Shown here in pieces: positions 1 through 12,700 of a stretch of 64,000 nt of DNA. Source of the stretch: Gnetum montanum (taxonomy: Eukaryota > Streptophyta > Gnetopsida > Gnetales > Gnetaceae); the NCBI GenBank assembly GCA_015680685.1, contig MNCI01005255.1, positions 603,758 to 667,757 on the forward strand, read 5' to 3'. The notes beneath the pieces were generated by a model. It did no database searches, was not told the DNA's origin, and saw only the letters and a list, made by a program, of their open reading frames with translations. Within the stretch, counting starts at the first letter, position 1. The number at the start of each line of letters is the position of its first letter. Position numbers and translations under genes: made by a program.

Positions 1-1876
1 GTAGATGTGAGATGATTGGACAACATCCCTTGGGATGGTCATATTGGTAGATCTCACATCCACCATCATCGTCTATGTCTAAATCCATAACCTCATCGGA
101 GATAGTTATTTTCCCCTTACCCTTGTCATGTGCAGGGCCTGAATCTCTTTGCTTTGTCTTGTTCTTGTCACTACTTCGTTCCTCCTTAGACTCCCCTACG
201 ATTTTCAAGATAGTTTTAATTTTACTGTCTAAGGAGCTCCATACTTCATCTACCTTAGCCGATACTTCTGTTATGAGCTTTTGAGCTAGCAAGGTTTTCC
301 TATTCACCAACTCTTCAAGTGGTGACTCATCCTCTTCATCGCAAAATCTCACTCCCTTCTTTCGAAGAGAGGGATCACGGTTATATTCTTCCACACACTC
401 TCTTTTTTGTAGCTCCCCTTCTTCTTTGGCTACCTGTTCCAACAATCAATGAATTTCATGAGATCTAAGTTCTGATAGTCTCCCTTGGGCATAAGTCCCA
501 AGGGTTCTCCTAGTTTCATACCTTATCCCATCTACGATGTGGTGAAGTTGGTCCTGTTGTGTGTAACCATGGCCTGGGCAACGATGTAACAATGCGTAGT
601 AGTAGCTCATGGCAGCATCCAAGGGTTGATGAGTACCTTGATTCCATCCTTGGATCTTCTTACGCAAATTAGACACTCTAGAGTACATTTGATATTTATC
701 GTTGAAGATTTTTAACATCATACTCCACCTCCTAATGGTTTCTAGTTCAAAGGACCAGTACCAACTCTCTACTTCCTTGATGAGTGTCCTGGGAAACAAC
801 TTTAGTTTCTTCCACTTGTTTTCTATGTTCTGCAAGGTGCAAACATCATGGAATTCTTGTAAATGATTTTTTGGATTAGCGTTATATCCCCCTTCAAATC
901 GTGGGATGTTATTCATATCTAAGCGCTTGATCCAGCTATCTCTTTGATGCCTTGTCGGTATTCTCACTACCTCTGTTATATCGAGCATACTTCCAATTGC
1001 AAGTAGGGGCTCATCATGATAATCTCTTTCATGACATCTATGGTGTCTATGTTATTTCCTACTTTCCCTTCATTCATGCCCTTGTCCTCTCTCTCGACTC
1101 TCTCATCCAGGTCTCTCATTTTGTCTACCTCTATTATCATTGTTATGTTCTTGGTGGCTATGCCAAAATGTGGAAGGAGAGGGTGAATGATGTGAAGAAT
1201 GGAAAGAAGAAGAAGAACCATCGCCATGATGATGTTTCCTACCTTCTCTTCTGTGGCTTTGGCCCTGATTGTGATGACGATCCAAGTGCATGTCCTTGTC
1301 ATGTGTTGTTGTTCCCTCAGTGAACAGTTGGCATTCATGAGGATCAGAACTAGGGTTGTGTATCATGGATCGTAGGTTCTAATACCCCACCTCCTCACTA
1401 TTGTTAGGAGGGGGAACATCATTCGATAGAGAACTCGTTACAAGTGGTTCACCATCTCCAATTTCACTTAGGATGTGCGGGACCCCTTTGCCCTTCAATA
1501 GTGTATGTTGGCTCTCCTACCTTGAGTCCCTTATACATTGTGTGGATGTGGGATGGTAATCCCTTGTGTCAAATTCACCTATAACGTATTCAGCATAGAG
1601 CTGTGTCATGTCAATTTGTGCAAGAGCACGGAGAAGCATGTTTGGGACTGACCGATCTAGAGGTAACACTATGCTACCTTGCAAGTCTCTCCATTGCAGT
1701 TGTTCATCTTGATGGAGGATAAAGGTAAAGTCTACTATGTACTCATCAGGATCAGTATATACCACTCGGTATTGTTGAGGAATCGGTGGATTTTGGTTAT
1801 GTGTTTTTGACTGCCGACTATTTCTCGTATAATCCCTAGGTGGTGTAATGCTCTTATGAGAAGAAGAAGAAGACAT
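1..1876 (-). pseudogene. Retrotransposon gag (family A, copy w), cut by window edge
   Basis: Minus-strand gag of an LTR retrotransposon, read from a start near 1876 to the left edge. The N-terminal piece (1876-1517) is a serine/proline-rich leader, followed by an acidic segment. A charged His/Ser-rich linker lies at about 1366-1103. The Retrotrans_gag capsid-like domain is at 988-446, recognisable from a conserved block with FEGGYN, LKLFP and a WY-containing helix, and from a segment ending RRTLGTYAQGRLSELRSHE. The C-terminal part (about 440-1) has the KGCCPIISHL segment of a degenerate zinc knuckle near base 1-60. The same protein, piece by piece, is found at 24353, 31850 (minus) and 48425 (minus). 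Frame breaks between the pieces make this a pseudogene. It would package element RNA; no other pol domain is visible here because the window ends. Confidence 0.85.
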
Positions 1877-1997
1877 TATGTCTTATCGATGTGCAATTTA
1901 ACCATCATATAATTTTTCGTTTAATTAACCCTAAGATTTGTTTAAGCTCCCATAGATGTGAGTGATCTCCTATGTTCTACTTAGCGCACAAACACTT

Positions 1998-2018
1998 AGT
2001 CCCCGGCAACGGTGCCTA
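1998..2018 (-). promoter_or_regulatory. Primer-binding site, tRNA-Asp type
   Basis: Read on the minus strand directly inside the LTR, the bases are close to TGGCGCCGTTGCCGGGGA, the complement of the 3' end of plant tRNA-Asp. The plus strand reads agtccccggcaacggtgcc. It marks the start of the internal region of copy w and its orientation. Confidence 0.7.
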
Positions 2019-2665
2019 TGATGAGTGGTGAGGTACCCCTACACTCAACCATACGAATATGAGCGTAACACACATGATCCAGTCAAACTTCGCAGACTAA
2101 GTGCCTACACACCTCATGGAACACTTAAGGTTAATTATTCGTTGTCTTCCCAGACTTACTTATATTTTTCATGGTGTATGGTTAAGTAAGTCTGAGGTAT
2201 ATGATTTTTATAGCTTTTTTGATTTTATCTCCTATGCTAAGAGGTGAAGGGTTGAAGAGATTAATTACTAACTCTAACTAACTAACTAAGACTAAATTAA
2301 CCTAGCATCAACATCCATTCCCACTTATCATTCACACCCTGAACCGATGCAACCTTGGTTACCAAACGCTAATCGTTGCTGGGATCACCAAGCATAACGC
2401 ACGTGCTCAAAGCGGTCGTGCTAAGGCACTTAACTAGGAGAGAAGGGTTGAGAAATATTTAATGACTAATAAAGCATTTAAATGGTCAACAATAAATAAC
2501 AGTAAATAAAATCCTAATTAGCCTATTCCATGCACTGCAAGGTTTATCCAAGAAGTTCATCTTTATTTCCATTCACTTTGGAGTTCCAACTGTGGGCACA
2601 TGGAAAATATGATATCTTTGGAGGGATCAAACTACCAGAGTTTCACTACGGTCTAAGCCTCAGTA
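2019..2665 (-). repeat. Truncated 5' LTR of family A copy w
   Basis: Starts with the family A terminal heptamer TGATGAG and aligns by eye with the LTRs at 42324 and 48567 through the block ending near gtttcactacggtctaagcc. Beyond about 2665 similarity stops, so the U3 part with the TATA box and the terminal palindromes is missing. This LTR has lost its promoter end, by deletion or replacement. Confidence 0.7.
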
Positions 2666-4830
2666 CTTAAGGACCTTGAGTAATTATTAGCTCATGTACA
2701 TGATCCTTATTGGATTGCATTAAGAAAAACTCAAGTAAAGCCAAGGAAAAGTACTACTAGCATACTTTATTAGCAGGTGTATCAAAAATAGTGGTATGTC
2801 AAAACAATGGCATGTTCTCTTCTCAAATGGAATTAAATCAATAGACTAGACCATAGAATCCTAGTCAATGGAAACAATGACTTACCTAGCATGATCATGG
2901 TAGATACCATTAGCTCCCCATCTAATATTTGAAACTTTTCTCTATGTTAGGGAAGGTAGAATGCAACATAAGTAGCTCTCATTGCAAGTATGAAAAGGCA
3001 TGCTATGGATTTGTGAACTTGTAATGCATCTATCATTGAGATAGCCAAATGACCTTGAAGTACCCTAGTGGTATAATATTTTGAAGTTCTGCTACTATCA
3101 TTAAATGATAAGACATGATATAGATGAGTGCAATGTACTCAAAGATGATGTCCATGTCTTCATCAAATGAGAGGATATTATCATGAATGTACCTATATAA
3201 TCTAACAACCAAAATTTGTAAATCTTCTAGAATTTGTTCCACATCCAAGATAGAGTAGCAAAATTTTGTCATGAAAATAAGCTAAAGTGAACATCCTTTA
3301 CGCTCAACTATTCATTAGGTTTTATCTCTCAGCCTTCATCTTCTCCTACCAGATGAAGGACACCCTTCATTCTTAATTGTTCTTCCATCTTTACTTATCA
3401 AATGGTACATTCAAATTTCACTAGCTAGTAAAACTAAGTTAGGTGGACTTCATTCATCTTGAATTTTTTACTTGATTTTATTTTTTCACATCCTTTCCTT
3501 AATACCAAAAATATAAGTAGAAAACTCCCTCTTATCTTCATTCAAGATTAGCTATCTTCTTAAACTTTCCTTCAAAAAATCCTCCTCCACTACCTATTCC
3601 TACATCATTTTATTCTCTTGCATATCCTACATACCATCCTCCTCTTAACTCCCAAATTCAGATTCTCATCCATGGGTAGCAAGATAAGGAAAGGAATCCT
3701 TCTCCTAAGAAGATACATTAGAATCTCTTAACATCTATGACATTTCTCATGAGAGCTTAGATCTTAGATAAAATAAATCTATAACCTCCAAGATGTCTTC
3801 ACATAGCATAAAACTTACAAAAACACATATGTAGGAAAAGAACAAGGGATTCAAAAAAGGTGTCCCGATACCAAATTGGCATACTCAATTGCCCCTAGCT
3901 CGTTGCATATACAAAAAAACTTATAAAATAGGGACTAACTAAATCCTTTATTTCTAACCTATGAATCAAAAGCCTTCCTACCTATCAAATTCAAGATTCT
4001 ATCCCTCCATTCTACTCTCCATACCTAGATATTTGACAAAATCAACAATTAGATGTGCTATGTAGAACTAGATTTTCTTGATAAACATTAAAAAATGTAG
4101 CTTTTCACATACATGAATATTAGTAGTTACTTTAGCATCATCATGTGAATTATCTTAGACTTTGTAATATTCAAGAAGGATATCTTATGCCCAAATATTT
4201 CTTAAACATAAAGGAAAAAGTTCTCTCACAGTCAGCAGGAATATTTTCTTGTCATCAACACTTTGGAAAATGGTACATTTATCTTATCAAACAGCAATAG
4301 TAAGTAGTTTCTAGATCCTATGAATCATAGCTATCTTAAACACTACTACTTGTAGCCTCATGAGTGTTAGCATCTATACATAGGTAAAAGTATGTCTAAC
4401 ATCTTTTTTCTTCTCTCTTTGCATGATCTTCTCCATCTTTTTGCATTCCAATATTTCTATATCTCTATATTCTACTAGCATTATTTTATTTCTTTATCTA
4501 TCTTTTTTTATTTTTCTTTGCATTTTCATTTATATCTATTCCTATTCTGCTATCATTCTTGTACTTAAAAAATTGTAAGGAAATTTTAAGCATGCTACCT
4601 CCTATAACGAGTGTGAGAGTTTTGTTGCCTAGCTCTTCATGTGAGGGAGTGTTGATTATTTGAGTAAGCCAAGAAGGAATTTTATTTTCATTAGTAGCAT
4701 ACATATCAACATCCATTTGAAGATGAATTAAGTAAGGGATTTAGCCATGCTTCACTTTTGTAACATAGCACTTTTCCCATGGTAAGTGTATTGGTGGCAC
4801 TCCATCTTTCTTTCCTTTTTTTCTATTTTC

Positions 4831-4882
<52 letters not shown>

Positions 4883-5640
4883 TTCCCTGCTTCTCTTCTA
4901 TTTCCATTTCTTTCTAAATGTTTAGCATATATTGTAAGACTTTAAGTAAATATACTCTCATTTGGTGAGGATTTCTTAAGAGGTATAAGTGGGATAGGAA
5001 GTACAACATCAACATGGCATCACTTTAGTCACTTTAGTATACAATTTAGCTATGCTCCTTTCTATGGCATAATACTACCCTCATAATAGATGTATTAGTA
5101 GTGGTCTCTCTTCTTCCTCTTTATCTCTCCTTTTTTTTCTTTTTATAGGTATACTTCATATATAGTAATAATTCTACATTTTATAGCTTCTTTACAATCT
5201 AAGCTTCATGAATAGCAGCCATGCTTTTATTCTTGAGGGACATTCCTTTAGTTATTCAGCAATACTCATCAAGAGGAGGTAATGTTGTGTTCAATTTATT
5301 CTTTTTCCCATAGCTGTGGGATGGTCCTGAAAAGTTCATAAAATTCTCTCCAATAGTTTGTAGCATCACTATAGTGCTTAGTATACTTTTGGGTGTCTTA
5401 GCATCACTAGCAACATTAGTTTTATCTTCTCTTATGTAAAATGCTAGTTTTCTTTCCAACGTCACTTGTTAATGTTACTTTCATCTAGCTAGTAGTTTCA
5501 ACCTCCAAAATACTAGTTTCTTCACCAAAAAAAAAAAAACCTTTGGCACTAGTGGTTTTCTCCAGCCAATAATTTTATGCCCATGGTTTTCAATCCTTGC
5601 CACATGAAACATGGTCAACAACCTATCCATCCTATAAATC
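2666..5640. other. Unrecognised AT-rich stretch, about 3 kb
   Basis: No gene or element can be named here. There are only short open stretches on the minus strand (about 79 codons at 3272-3033, 72 at 4716-4498, 69 at 5465-5256, 71 at 5696-5481) with no motif I recognise. A pyrimidine-rich zone surrounds the CT microsatellite. It may be older, decayed transposon sequence or intergenic DNA. Confidence 0.4.
4835..4880. repeat. (CT)23 microsatellite
   Basis: Uninterrupted CT dinucleotide run of 46 bases inside a T/C-rich tract. Confidence 0.97.
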
Positions 5641-5699
5641 ATAGGGTAGGGTTGACTAATAACAATTGCATTCCAACTTACTAATAAGAACAACATCTC

Positions 5700-7080
5700 T
5701 TAGAACCATAGAATCTTCTCATCATAGAATTATAACCATGGACTATGCTATTTCCATCACACAGAACACTAAGGATACCCTTGTGGTTGTTGTGCATACT
5801 ACTCCTACCAGGGAGTGGTATGACTATTAAATTTTACCTTATGCATGGGGAATCCTTACAATACCTAACTACTACTCAAAAGAACATTGTACATAAATTC
5901 TTGAAGTAGTATGTCATTGTAGGTGATAACACATTATGTTGACAATCCTAGGATGGCATTTGACTAAAGTTCTTGGGTAAAATGAAAGCCAGAATAGTCC
6001 TATAGGAGGTCTGTGAGGGTATTTTCAGAGGACATATAGGACCTAGAGCTATGGTTGCTAAGATTAGATGGTTAGGCTACTACTGGCACCAAATGGAGAG
6101 TGATTAGATGCAAAAGGTTAAGCAATGTGACACATGCCAATGGCATAGTAACCTAATACATGTATCACTGATTGAGTTGCATGCTACTTAGATCACTTGG
6201 CTATTTCAATGATGTAGGTTGGATATCATTGAACCTATAATGCCTAAGTCTTTAGTAGGGCATAGCTTCATCATCACCACAACCAAATACTTTACCAAGT
6301 GGGTTGAGGCTATTTCACTATGGAAGAATACATTTGAACAAGTCTATAAATTTATGTTGGATAACATCATAGCCTATTTTGGCATAACCATGATCACAAT
6401 TATAGATAATAGGCCACAATTTAGTAGCCACAAAACAAAATATTCCGGTCACAACCTAGGCATTAAGCATTCTTTTTCATCACCTTATTACCCTGAAGCC
6501 AATGGACAAGCAGAAGCCACCAAAAAATCCATCACCAACTTTCTTAAGAAGATGCTTAATAATAAAAAGTGCAAATGGCATGAGTAGCTTATCCATGCAC
6601 TATGTGCTTATAGAACAACCTATCACACAACAATTGGTGTAATCCCTTGTAGCCTGGTCTATGGTTCTAAAGTTGTTTTACCTCTTGAATTGCAAGTTTC
6701 ATTACTTCAAGTTTTCTTGATTGACTTCATCAATGATGAGTATAATAAGGAGTTGTAGATAACAGCCCTAGACTTAATGGAGGAGTAATGTATGCAAGCA
6801 CTTACTCACATCAAACACTCTCAAGAGAGGGTGACCTTGACCATCATAACTTGACCAAGCATAAGATCACGGAGGGTGACCTAGTTCTCAAACCCATTCG
6901 CAAGCATATGAATAAATTCTTAGCCAACTAGGAAGGACCCTTCCTTGTTACTAGAGCCTATGATAACTAAGCATTTAGGATAGCAGGCATGGATGGGAAT
7001 GAATTCGGCAATCTAGTCAATCATTCCTATCTAAAGCCATATTTCATGTAGTTGATAATCATCAACAAGCAAGCCTACTT
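5700..7080 (+). pseudogene. Ty3/gypsy integrase, Tat-like (plus-strand copy)
   Basis: C-terminal end of a retrotransposon pol. The left border is blurred, at about 5640-5740. An HHCC zinc-finger region follows from about 5960: a GPRAMVAKI-like block, then CDTCQ at about 6130. The DDE catalytic core comes next: first Asp in LDIIEP (about 6220), second Asp in IIDNRPQF (about 6405), and Glu in the segment PEANGQAEATKKS (about 6500). All three acidic residues are present although the reading frame has many stops (for example at 6111 and 6585). Past 6600 the C-terminal integrase region continues with heavy decay to about 7050. The same protein occurs on the minus strand at 58980-60150. The rest of pol and the 5' LTR are absent, so the element is truncated on its left. 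Confidence 0.85.
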
Positions 7081-7103
7081 ACAATGGCTGCTAGGGCATA
7101 AAA

Positions 7104-7220
7104 CTGATGACATGACCTACCAAGGTCTTAAACAGATACCATGGTCTACTATGATCTTAAACTAGCACCACAGCCTACCAGGGCCTTAAATTGGTACCAT
7201 GGCCTACCATGACATTAAAC
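7104..7220 (+). repeat. 29-bp tandem repeat in the 3' untranslated region
   Basis: Four imperfect units of about 29 bases, each with the pattern (t/a)ccatggcctaccat..., ending in ttaaac. They lie between integrase and the 3' LTR. The same motif recurs in the other Tat-like copy at 58855-58935 and 62600-62710. Tat-lineage elements of plants are known for tandem repeats in this position. Confidence 0.75.
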
Positions 7221-8081
7221 TAGCAACATTGGTGACCTGGGTAGCTTTGTTTTATCATTTCATGTGTTCTATATGCATTTTAGTATTATAACATGTTCTA
7301 TTTGCTTAGTTTTGTTGCCCTCTTGGAGTTGTGTTTGCAAGATTAAGCCTGAAGCCATCACAAGGATGCAACTCATTATAGTAGAAAGTCACCATGTGAC
7401 CTTGATGCATAAGATTTTGTGAGTTTGTCTTACTATGTTAAGAGTGCTTGTACCATTTCCTTCCATCTAACACCACTTCTTAAGCTTAGCCCCATGGCCT
7501 GACTATAGCCTTCCATATCTTGAGCAACAATGTTTATCTATGTTTTCCACTCATGCACTATAGCCAGATGATATCTCTTCATCATGCTCCATTCTCAAGT
7601 CTGCTTGAATATAACACACTTCATTCAGTGGAAAATCACTAAGTCCATCAAGCATAATGCATCTCATTTGATGGGAAAACCACCAAGTCTATTGAGTGTA
7701 ACATAACTTAGTCAATGTAAAAATTATGTCAAATTGGTCTTGGCAATGAAACCTAATGAAGGTTCCATTCCATAAAAAAAAGAAGAAGGAAAGCAATTAC
7801 CAAGAAGCTAAATGGTCAATGATGCCTCAAAGTCCAATGGCCAAAGTAACCTTGGAGTGAAGTGATTAGGTCCTCAAATGCATTTGCCTAGTGACCAACA
7901 CATCAATAACACATTGTAGCCATGATGTCAACATTTGGAATGCATTGTTAGCCTTCATGACCATCTCACTAATGACCATTATTTTCATCTCATCATAGCC
8001 TTATCCCATCATCACAAGCACTCTTTGACATGGTTTGAGATGATTGGATGAAGCATAGAGAGGGAACATCAGTGGTGGACC
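7221..8081 (+). other. 3' untranslated part of the Tat-like element
   Basis: No reading frame is recognisable between the 29-bp array and the LTR. A purine-rich stretch agagaggga at about 8057 is the only candidate polypurine tract, but it is 17 bases from the LTR, so the assignment is weak. Confidence 0.45.
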
Positions 8082-8504
8082 TACAGTGGTGTTTTTTATT
8101 CGTTATCGGTGCCTCTAGGGTCAATCCTCAAGCCACCAACAAAGAGGGGCCATTGAAACACCACAAAAATTTGCATGTTATAACCAATTTTTATCATGTA
8201 GCCTTCACCCTATGAAACTTAAGATAAAACTTCACTGTAAATGTGAAGATTATAATCCATAGGGAAGCAATATCACATATTTCATAATTTTAGGACTGAA
8301 AAATGACTCATAAGTGGTCAAAGACTCATTTCTCAAGTGAAAAAAGTCATCCATTATTTATATTTGGGCTTTCATGCATCAAAAATTACTTTTGAAATGC
8401 GAAAAATGGAAATTCGATGCGTTTTATTGGGGGTATACAGTTTTCTATGCCAAAAAAACCTATAGGGGGTAAATTTCACCTATCCCCAATGTGGAGGGAT
8501 GGGA

Positions 8505-8640
8505 GCTTTCCCTTCAACATGGAAACTTTTCCCTCTAACATGGAGACTTCATGCATAGCTTGGAGACCTTTCCTCCTCAGCGTGGAAGTTTTCCCATAGC
8601 ATGGAGGCTCCACCCTCAGCATGCAAAGTACATCCTCTTA
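8505..8640 (+). repeat. Minisatellite in the LTR (ttcc...catgga units)
   Basis: About five imperfect units of 20-30 bases, each with a core like tttccctcaacatggaaa. The other LTR copy carries its own version at 58228-58370 with the core gtttccaagctgggg, so the array has diverged between copies. Confidence 0.6.
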
Positions 8641-8833
8641 GTGTGGAAGCCACATGACCAAGATTTTTACATTCCAATAACTTCACAGTTAACCAACCAT
8701 ACCAATAACAATGGTAGGATGCTTAGCATGGAAGATCTACATCCAGTGTAAAAGGTATTCCCATGTTATTATTTATAGTAAACGAAATGGCCACAGGAAG
8801 TTAGCACTTACTATATATGGTAACCACACGCCG

Positions 8834-8863
8834 CCCCCTCCCCCCCCCCCCCCCCCCCCCCCC
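8834..8863. repeat. Poly-C tract next to an assembly gap
   Basis: Almost pure C run that ends directly in six unknown bases at 8864-8869. The true length of the tract is therefore unknown; it is probably a sequencing break. Confidence 0.9.
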
Positions 8864-9639
8864 NNNNNNCACCTATATGAGGCAAAAATTTGTAGTAATT
8901 TGAAGTCAATCTGTTAGCCAATTTTTGGAAAAATTCATGGCCCAAAACCTATAAGACCAAAACCCCAACACCCCTTTGAGGATCCATACTTTGGTATTTT
9001 CAAGCATATAGAAATTTTGGCTTCCAGGAGCTCTTAAAACCTTCTAGAAATGTAGCTTCTTGGAGCCTCTTAGTGTGAAAACCTTATAACCTTTGTTACC
9101 CCTAGAGACTTGTGGATTTTTGGTGTCAATGTTGCATTTCTAAAATCCTTAACCCCCAATGTGGAGAAATTTAGCAACCAAATTTCTCACTTTTCTCACC
9201 CCCCTCCGCCNTTGTAGTAGAGAAGATTCAAAAACATTAGGAGTGGCTAAGCATCCAGATTGTAAAGTAGATCATATCAACTTTAACAGGCTCTGAATTC
9301 CTACCCCAGTGAACCCCCCTCTTGCTCTCTCATGAGCAACTCTTGTACACATTTTTGAAACTCATTCTTTATTATTTTAATAAATTTTTAAAATTTCAGT
9401 TTATGTGCAATATATCTTACTTTTGATTTTCATATCTGTATTGTTATTATTTACATCATTCATTTTACATTCTGTAAGTGGGTAATCTACCAGATTATCT
9501 AGGGTACCTCAAATTTCATTGTTTGGAGGCCCTATGGATTTGAGGTCGATGTCACTACACTAGATCTCTCAATTTTCTAGCAATCAATTTTTTCAGTTGC
9601 AATAATTGACATAGCAGGCTATACCTCCCCTCTTTCATA

Positions 9640-10494
9640 GCTTGTGAATGAGACATGGAATGAGAAGTGTCTTTCTCCCATACTCATTCTCCTTGAAGTG
9701 CTTTTCTATTCTAAAATAGATTAGTTATGAAAGATTGACTAGAAATTTCTTGCTTAGAGTGATGCATGCAATGGTAGAAAAGACCGTGATTTTACTAGGC
9801 CTCATCATTGGATTGAGGTCATAGGCTACAATTTTGAAGTACGCTTCTTCTGCCTTACATAATGCATCATATTCCTTACAATCAACTCCATAGCACCATT
9901 AGACCCACTCTTTCTTTACTTCTAGGTTTGCTTGCATTGATATTTCTACCAAGGTTGCTCTTGTATTTGGCAACCAAAGAATCTCAGCAATGGCCTCCAT
10001 AGAGTAGGACACACTAATGTCCTTTATCTTTATGGTGGCATTGGCCTACTTATTACTCCAAAAGAGATACATCTCTCCTAAGTACCACTCCCTAGTGAAA
10101 GTGATGATAGGCCACATGGGAGAGGTTTGTAGTTGGGTCTTGACTTCTTCTAGTACCAAGTTCAAGGAAGATCCAAAGTTTAGTTCCTAAAGGACTAACA
10201 CTCTAACCTCCTTGAAATTAATGTGCTTAAGGTAGTCTTCTGTTAGGATGATTTCAAGGTTTGGTCTATGCCCAAGCACCTCATCTCTATGTGATTGCTC
10301 AGTCTCAACTTTGGGAATTTGTTGAATAGATTCCACTTTAGGCTCCTCTTGAAGAGATCTAATTGCATGGGTTTTAGTTGCTTGTTCTTTGGGTTGCTAC
10401 TATTGTTGACCCCTTCCTTTCCTAGGGTGCTACTTCCTTAGTTGGGATGATCCTTCTTCTTGTGAGCATTTATCTCTTAGTCTAGGTGCCATCT
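9640..10494 (-). pseudogene. Decayed ORF of unknown type, possibly from a retroelement
   Basis: Read on the minus strand from an ATG near 10494 (MAPRLRDKCSQEEG) there is a long, partly open frame with several stops. It begins with a basic, Gln/Pro-rich leader. It then continues through a segment resembling the plant-specific region found in some Athila-like elements (a WSNK, VSYSMEAIAEI, LWLPNT block around 10000-10080). I cannot name a domain with certainty. It lies just downstream of an LTR-like region at 10495-11030 in the same orientation, which supports a retroelement origin. Confidence 0.35.
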
Positions 10495-11030
10495 GTAATC
10501 ATAACATAACCAAAGATTAGTGTCTGATGTGCAACTTGGATAGTTGGGTACCTTGTCTTCTTTGATCAGTTACACATAGGCTAAGTTGTGATTATGGTGG
10601 ATTGATTATTTTAATATTATTTTAATTAGATAGATACCAGAGTTCGTTAAAAATGTTTACTCTCATGAATTAGTGATTTTAATATTATTTTATTAGTTAA
10701 ACCCTTGTGAAAGTTAGAAATATTTAGAAAATTTTTTCATCCAAAACCTATAGTTTGTGGGCCCCATGACATAGAGCTCACCTTTAGTAGTGGTAGAATC
10801 GAAGAATGGGGTTAATTGAACAAGCAGTTCATGAGTTATGATCTCTAGAAGGATTTGGGATCTTGAAATAGTGAAAACTCCTTATGTGTTTGAGAGAAAT
10901 GTGCAAAAAATAGCTAAGTGCTACACTATATATAGGTAGTTTATATACTATGTCAATGGGGTCATGTCAATGCAAGTGGCTGCATCAATGGGATTGCGTC
11001 GACATAGCTAAGATAAAACTTTTGCACTTC
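10495..11030 (-). repeat. LTR-like or promoter region, decayed
   Basis: On the minus strand, a U3-like stretch (about 11010-10940) with short repeated words such as cattgatgca/cattgaca and a gtcgacgcaatccc block is followed by TATA-like sequence at about 10945-10925, then AT-rich DNA. The gtcgac block resembles the U3 of the x LTR near 32740. It could be a remnant of the 3' LTR of copy x or the 5' LTR of the element carrying the ORF at 10494; no clear termini were found. Confidence 0.3.
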
Positions 11031-11199
11031 AAAAAACTATGGATAAAGAAAGAATGTTTAAATGAAATTGGAGTTCAAAGAAAGCCAGAAAGGCCTAGAA
11101 CATGATGGAATGTGTGAAGAGGGCTATGATATTCAATAAAAGGGTTTCATGTGGAGAATTTTAATTGAGTGCAAAACTGGATGTAATTGACATGGAACA

Positions 11200-12700
11200 T
11201 GAAGGATTTGAATGCAAAACTACCTAAGAGATGTAGAACTTAACTAGCCCAACTAAGGAGTATGCAAGTGGATCCTTCCCATAGTAGGTTCATGCCCTTA
11301 ACACCCTTGCATGCCCTTATACCAAGGAGACTATGGGTGCCATGGATGATTAATGGTTATGGTTAGCTAAGGACCAAATCATCAAAGAAACTATCAAAGA
11401 ACTTTGACTATATCAAATTAAGACATTGAAACAAACATGATAAAAGGCAATGAGGTGAGTTATGAAAAGCATGGTTGGATGAAGTAGCATGTGGAATGGA
11501 GTCATGTATCATGGTTACATGAAATCCCTTGTGGATTTAGTGGTTAATATGACATGATAACGTCCATACTTAGTTTGAATTAAGACCATCCACTACCAGT
11601 GACTTTGCATTGACACTCTTAGGCTAGTCCATCCACCAAGGCATAAGAATATCCCCACAGATCAACCACCATTCCAAAAAGAGAAAAAAAGAGAAGCAAA
11701 AAGTGAGATGGGCCTTAGTTAGAGGGGGCCTTTAGGCATGGGTAACATGTTTTTCTAGTTCCATAACCAATGTTTGTAGCCCGTTATTGAGTTTAATGGT
11801 TATGCTTTGAATTCCTATTATTGTTTTTTTTTTTTTTTGAATTTCTGAATGGGAACCACACCATGCAAAGACTTAGCTTCTTGTTATTTGTTGACATAGG
11901 AACAACAAAGGACCCTTGAAGATATTGATGCACCTCATAGGGTAGGCATGTATAAAAGGTGTCAAATCCCCTTGAAGTTACATTCTTATCTATCCATTTA
12001 AATATTCACAAGTTTGGAAACTACCAAGGTTACAAATTCATTATAAGTTGCATTTAAGAAGGAACCTCATATTTCCAAAATAAGGGAACATCATAGAGTT
12101 ATGTGGATTGGTGGATGACATGGAATCATTACTTGTTATCATGAAAATAAACCATGTCTTAGTTATCAAAACCCAAATTCAAAGATAAAATCTAGACATT
12201 TACAATCAAATATCATTATAAATTACAAACCACCATCAATTAGCAGCTATAGTTGCACCAAGTCCTAGCAGGAATAAAGAAAGAAAAACATGAGAAAAAT
12301 AAAATCCAAATAAAGTAGAACATAGAAAAAATTGTAACATACCCAAGAAATAGAAAACATACTATGAACAATGTAAAACAAAAATTGAAAAATAACTTAT
12401 TAGTTCTTATTTCAAGATTGGGAATCTCCCCCATGACTAAGCTCATGACCAAGACAAGGAATAATAAGTGAATTTGATGTTTTCATGCATTTTGTGGATG
12501 GTTTAGCATTCTTATTTTTGAGCCACTGGGTGTCTCTTGATTTAGTGGCTACTATGTAGATGTGGTCATGCAAAAACATTTGTTTCCTAAGTTTGTTGTG
12601 GGTTGGTGTAGGAATCATGTTTATGCTCAAAGCTTTCAACCCACACTTGCACCCTTTATTACTATTTTTAATTATAAAACTTTGTCTCTCCATAATGATA
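11200..12700 (-). other. 3' noncoding block of family A copy x
   Basis: No convincing gene. The block aligns in order with the 3' noncoding parts of copy y (27805-28960) and copy z (about 44000-45120). Shared landmarks are the motif agtcatgggggaga (12438-12428, minus), an aaccacaccatgcaaagac segment near 11860 and a ttaagggcatgaacctact segment near 11300. A short open stretch at 12693-12412 lies here but matches nothing I know. Relative to copy y about 770 bp is missing between the two AGTCATGGGGG motifs, which removes the protease. Confidence 0.6.

Larger units (their letters stand above)
8082..9559 (+). repeat. 3' LTR of the plus-strand Tat-like element
   Basis: Begins TACAGTGGTG (TGTAGTGGTG in the other copy) and ends CACTACA at 9553-9559, giving inverted termini TGTAGTG/CACTACA. 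It aligns along its length, in reverse orientation, with 57120-58797. It contains a minisatellite at 8505-8640, a poly-C run with an assembly gap at 8834-8869 and one unknown base at 9211. Length is about 1480 bp. Confidence 0.75.

Noticed and set aside
952-1323. Plus-strand frame opposite the w gag
   Set aside because: Antisense shadow of the gag linker; the minus frame has family-wide conservation.
3033-3272. Small host gene on the minus strand
   Set aside because: 79 codons, no motif, no neighbouring exon signals I could trust.
10495-11030. 3' LTR of copy x
   Set aside because: Some U3-like words match, but R-U5 blocks shared by all other family A LTRs are absent, so I list it only as LTR-like.
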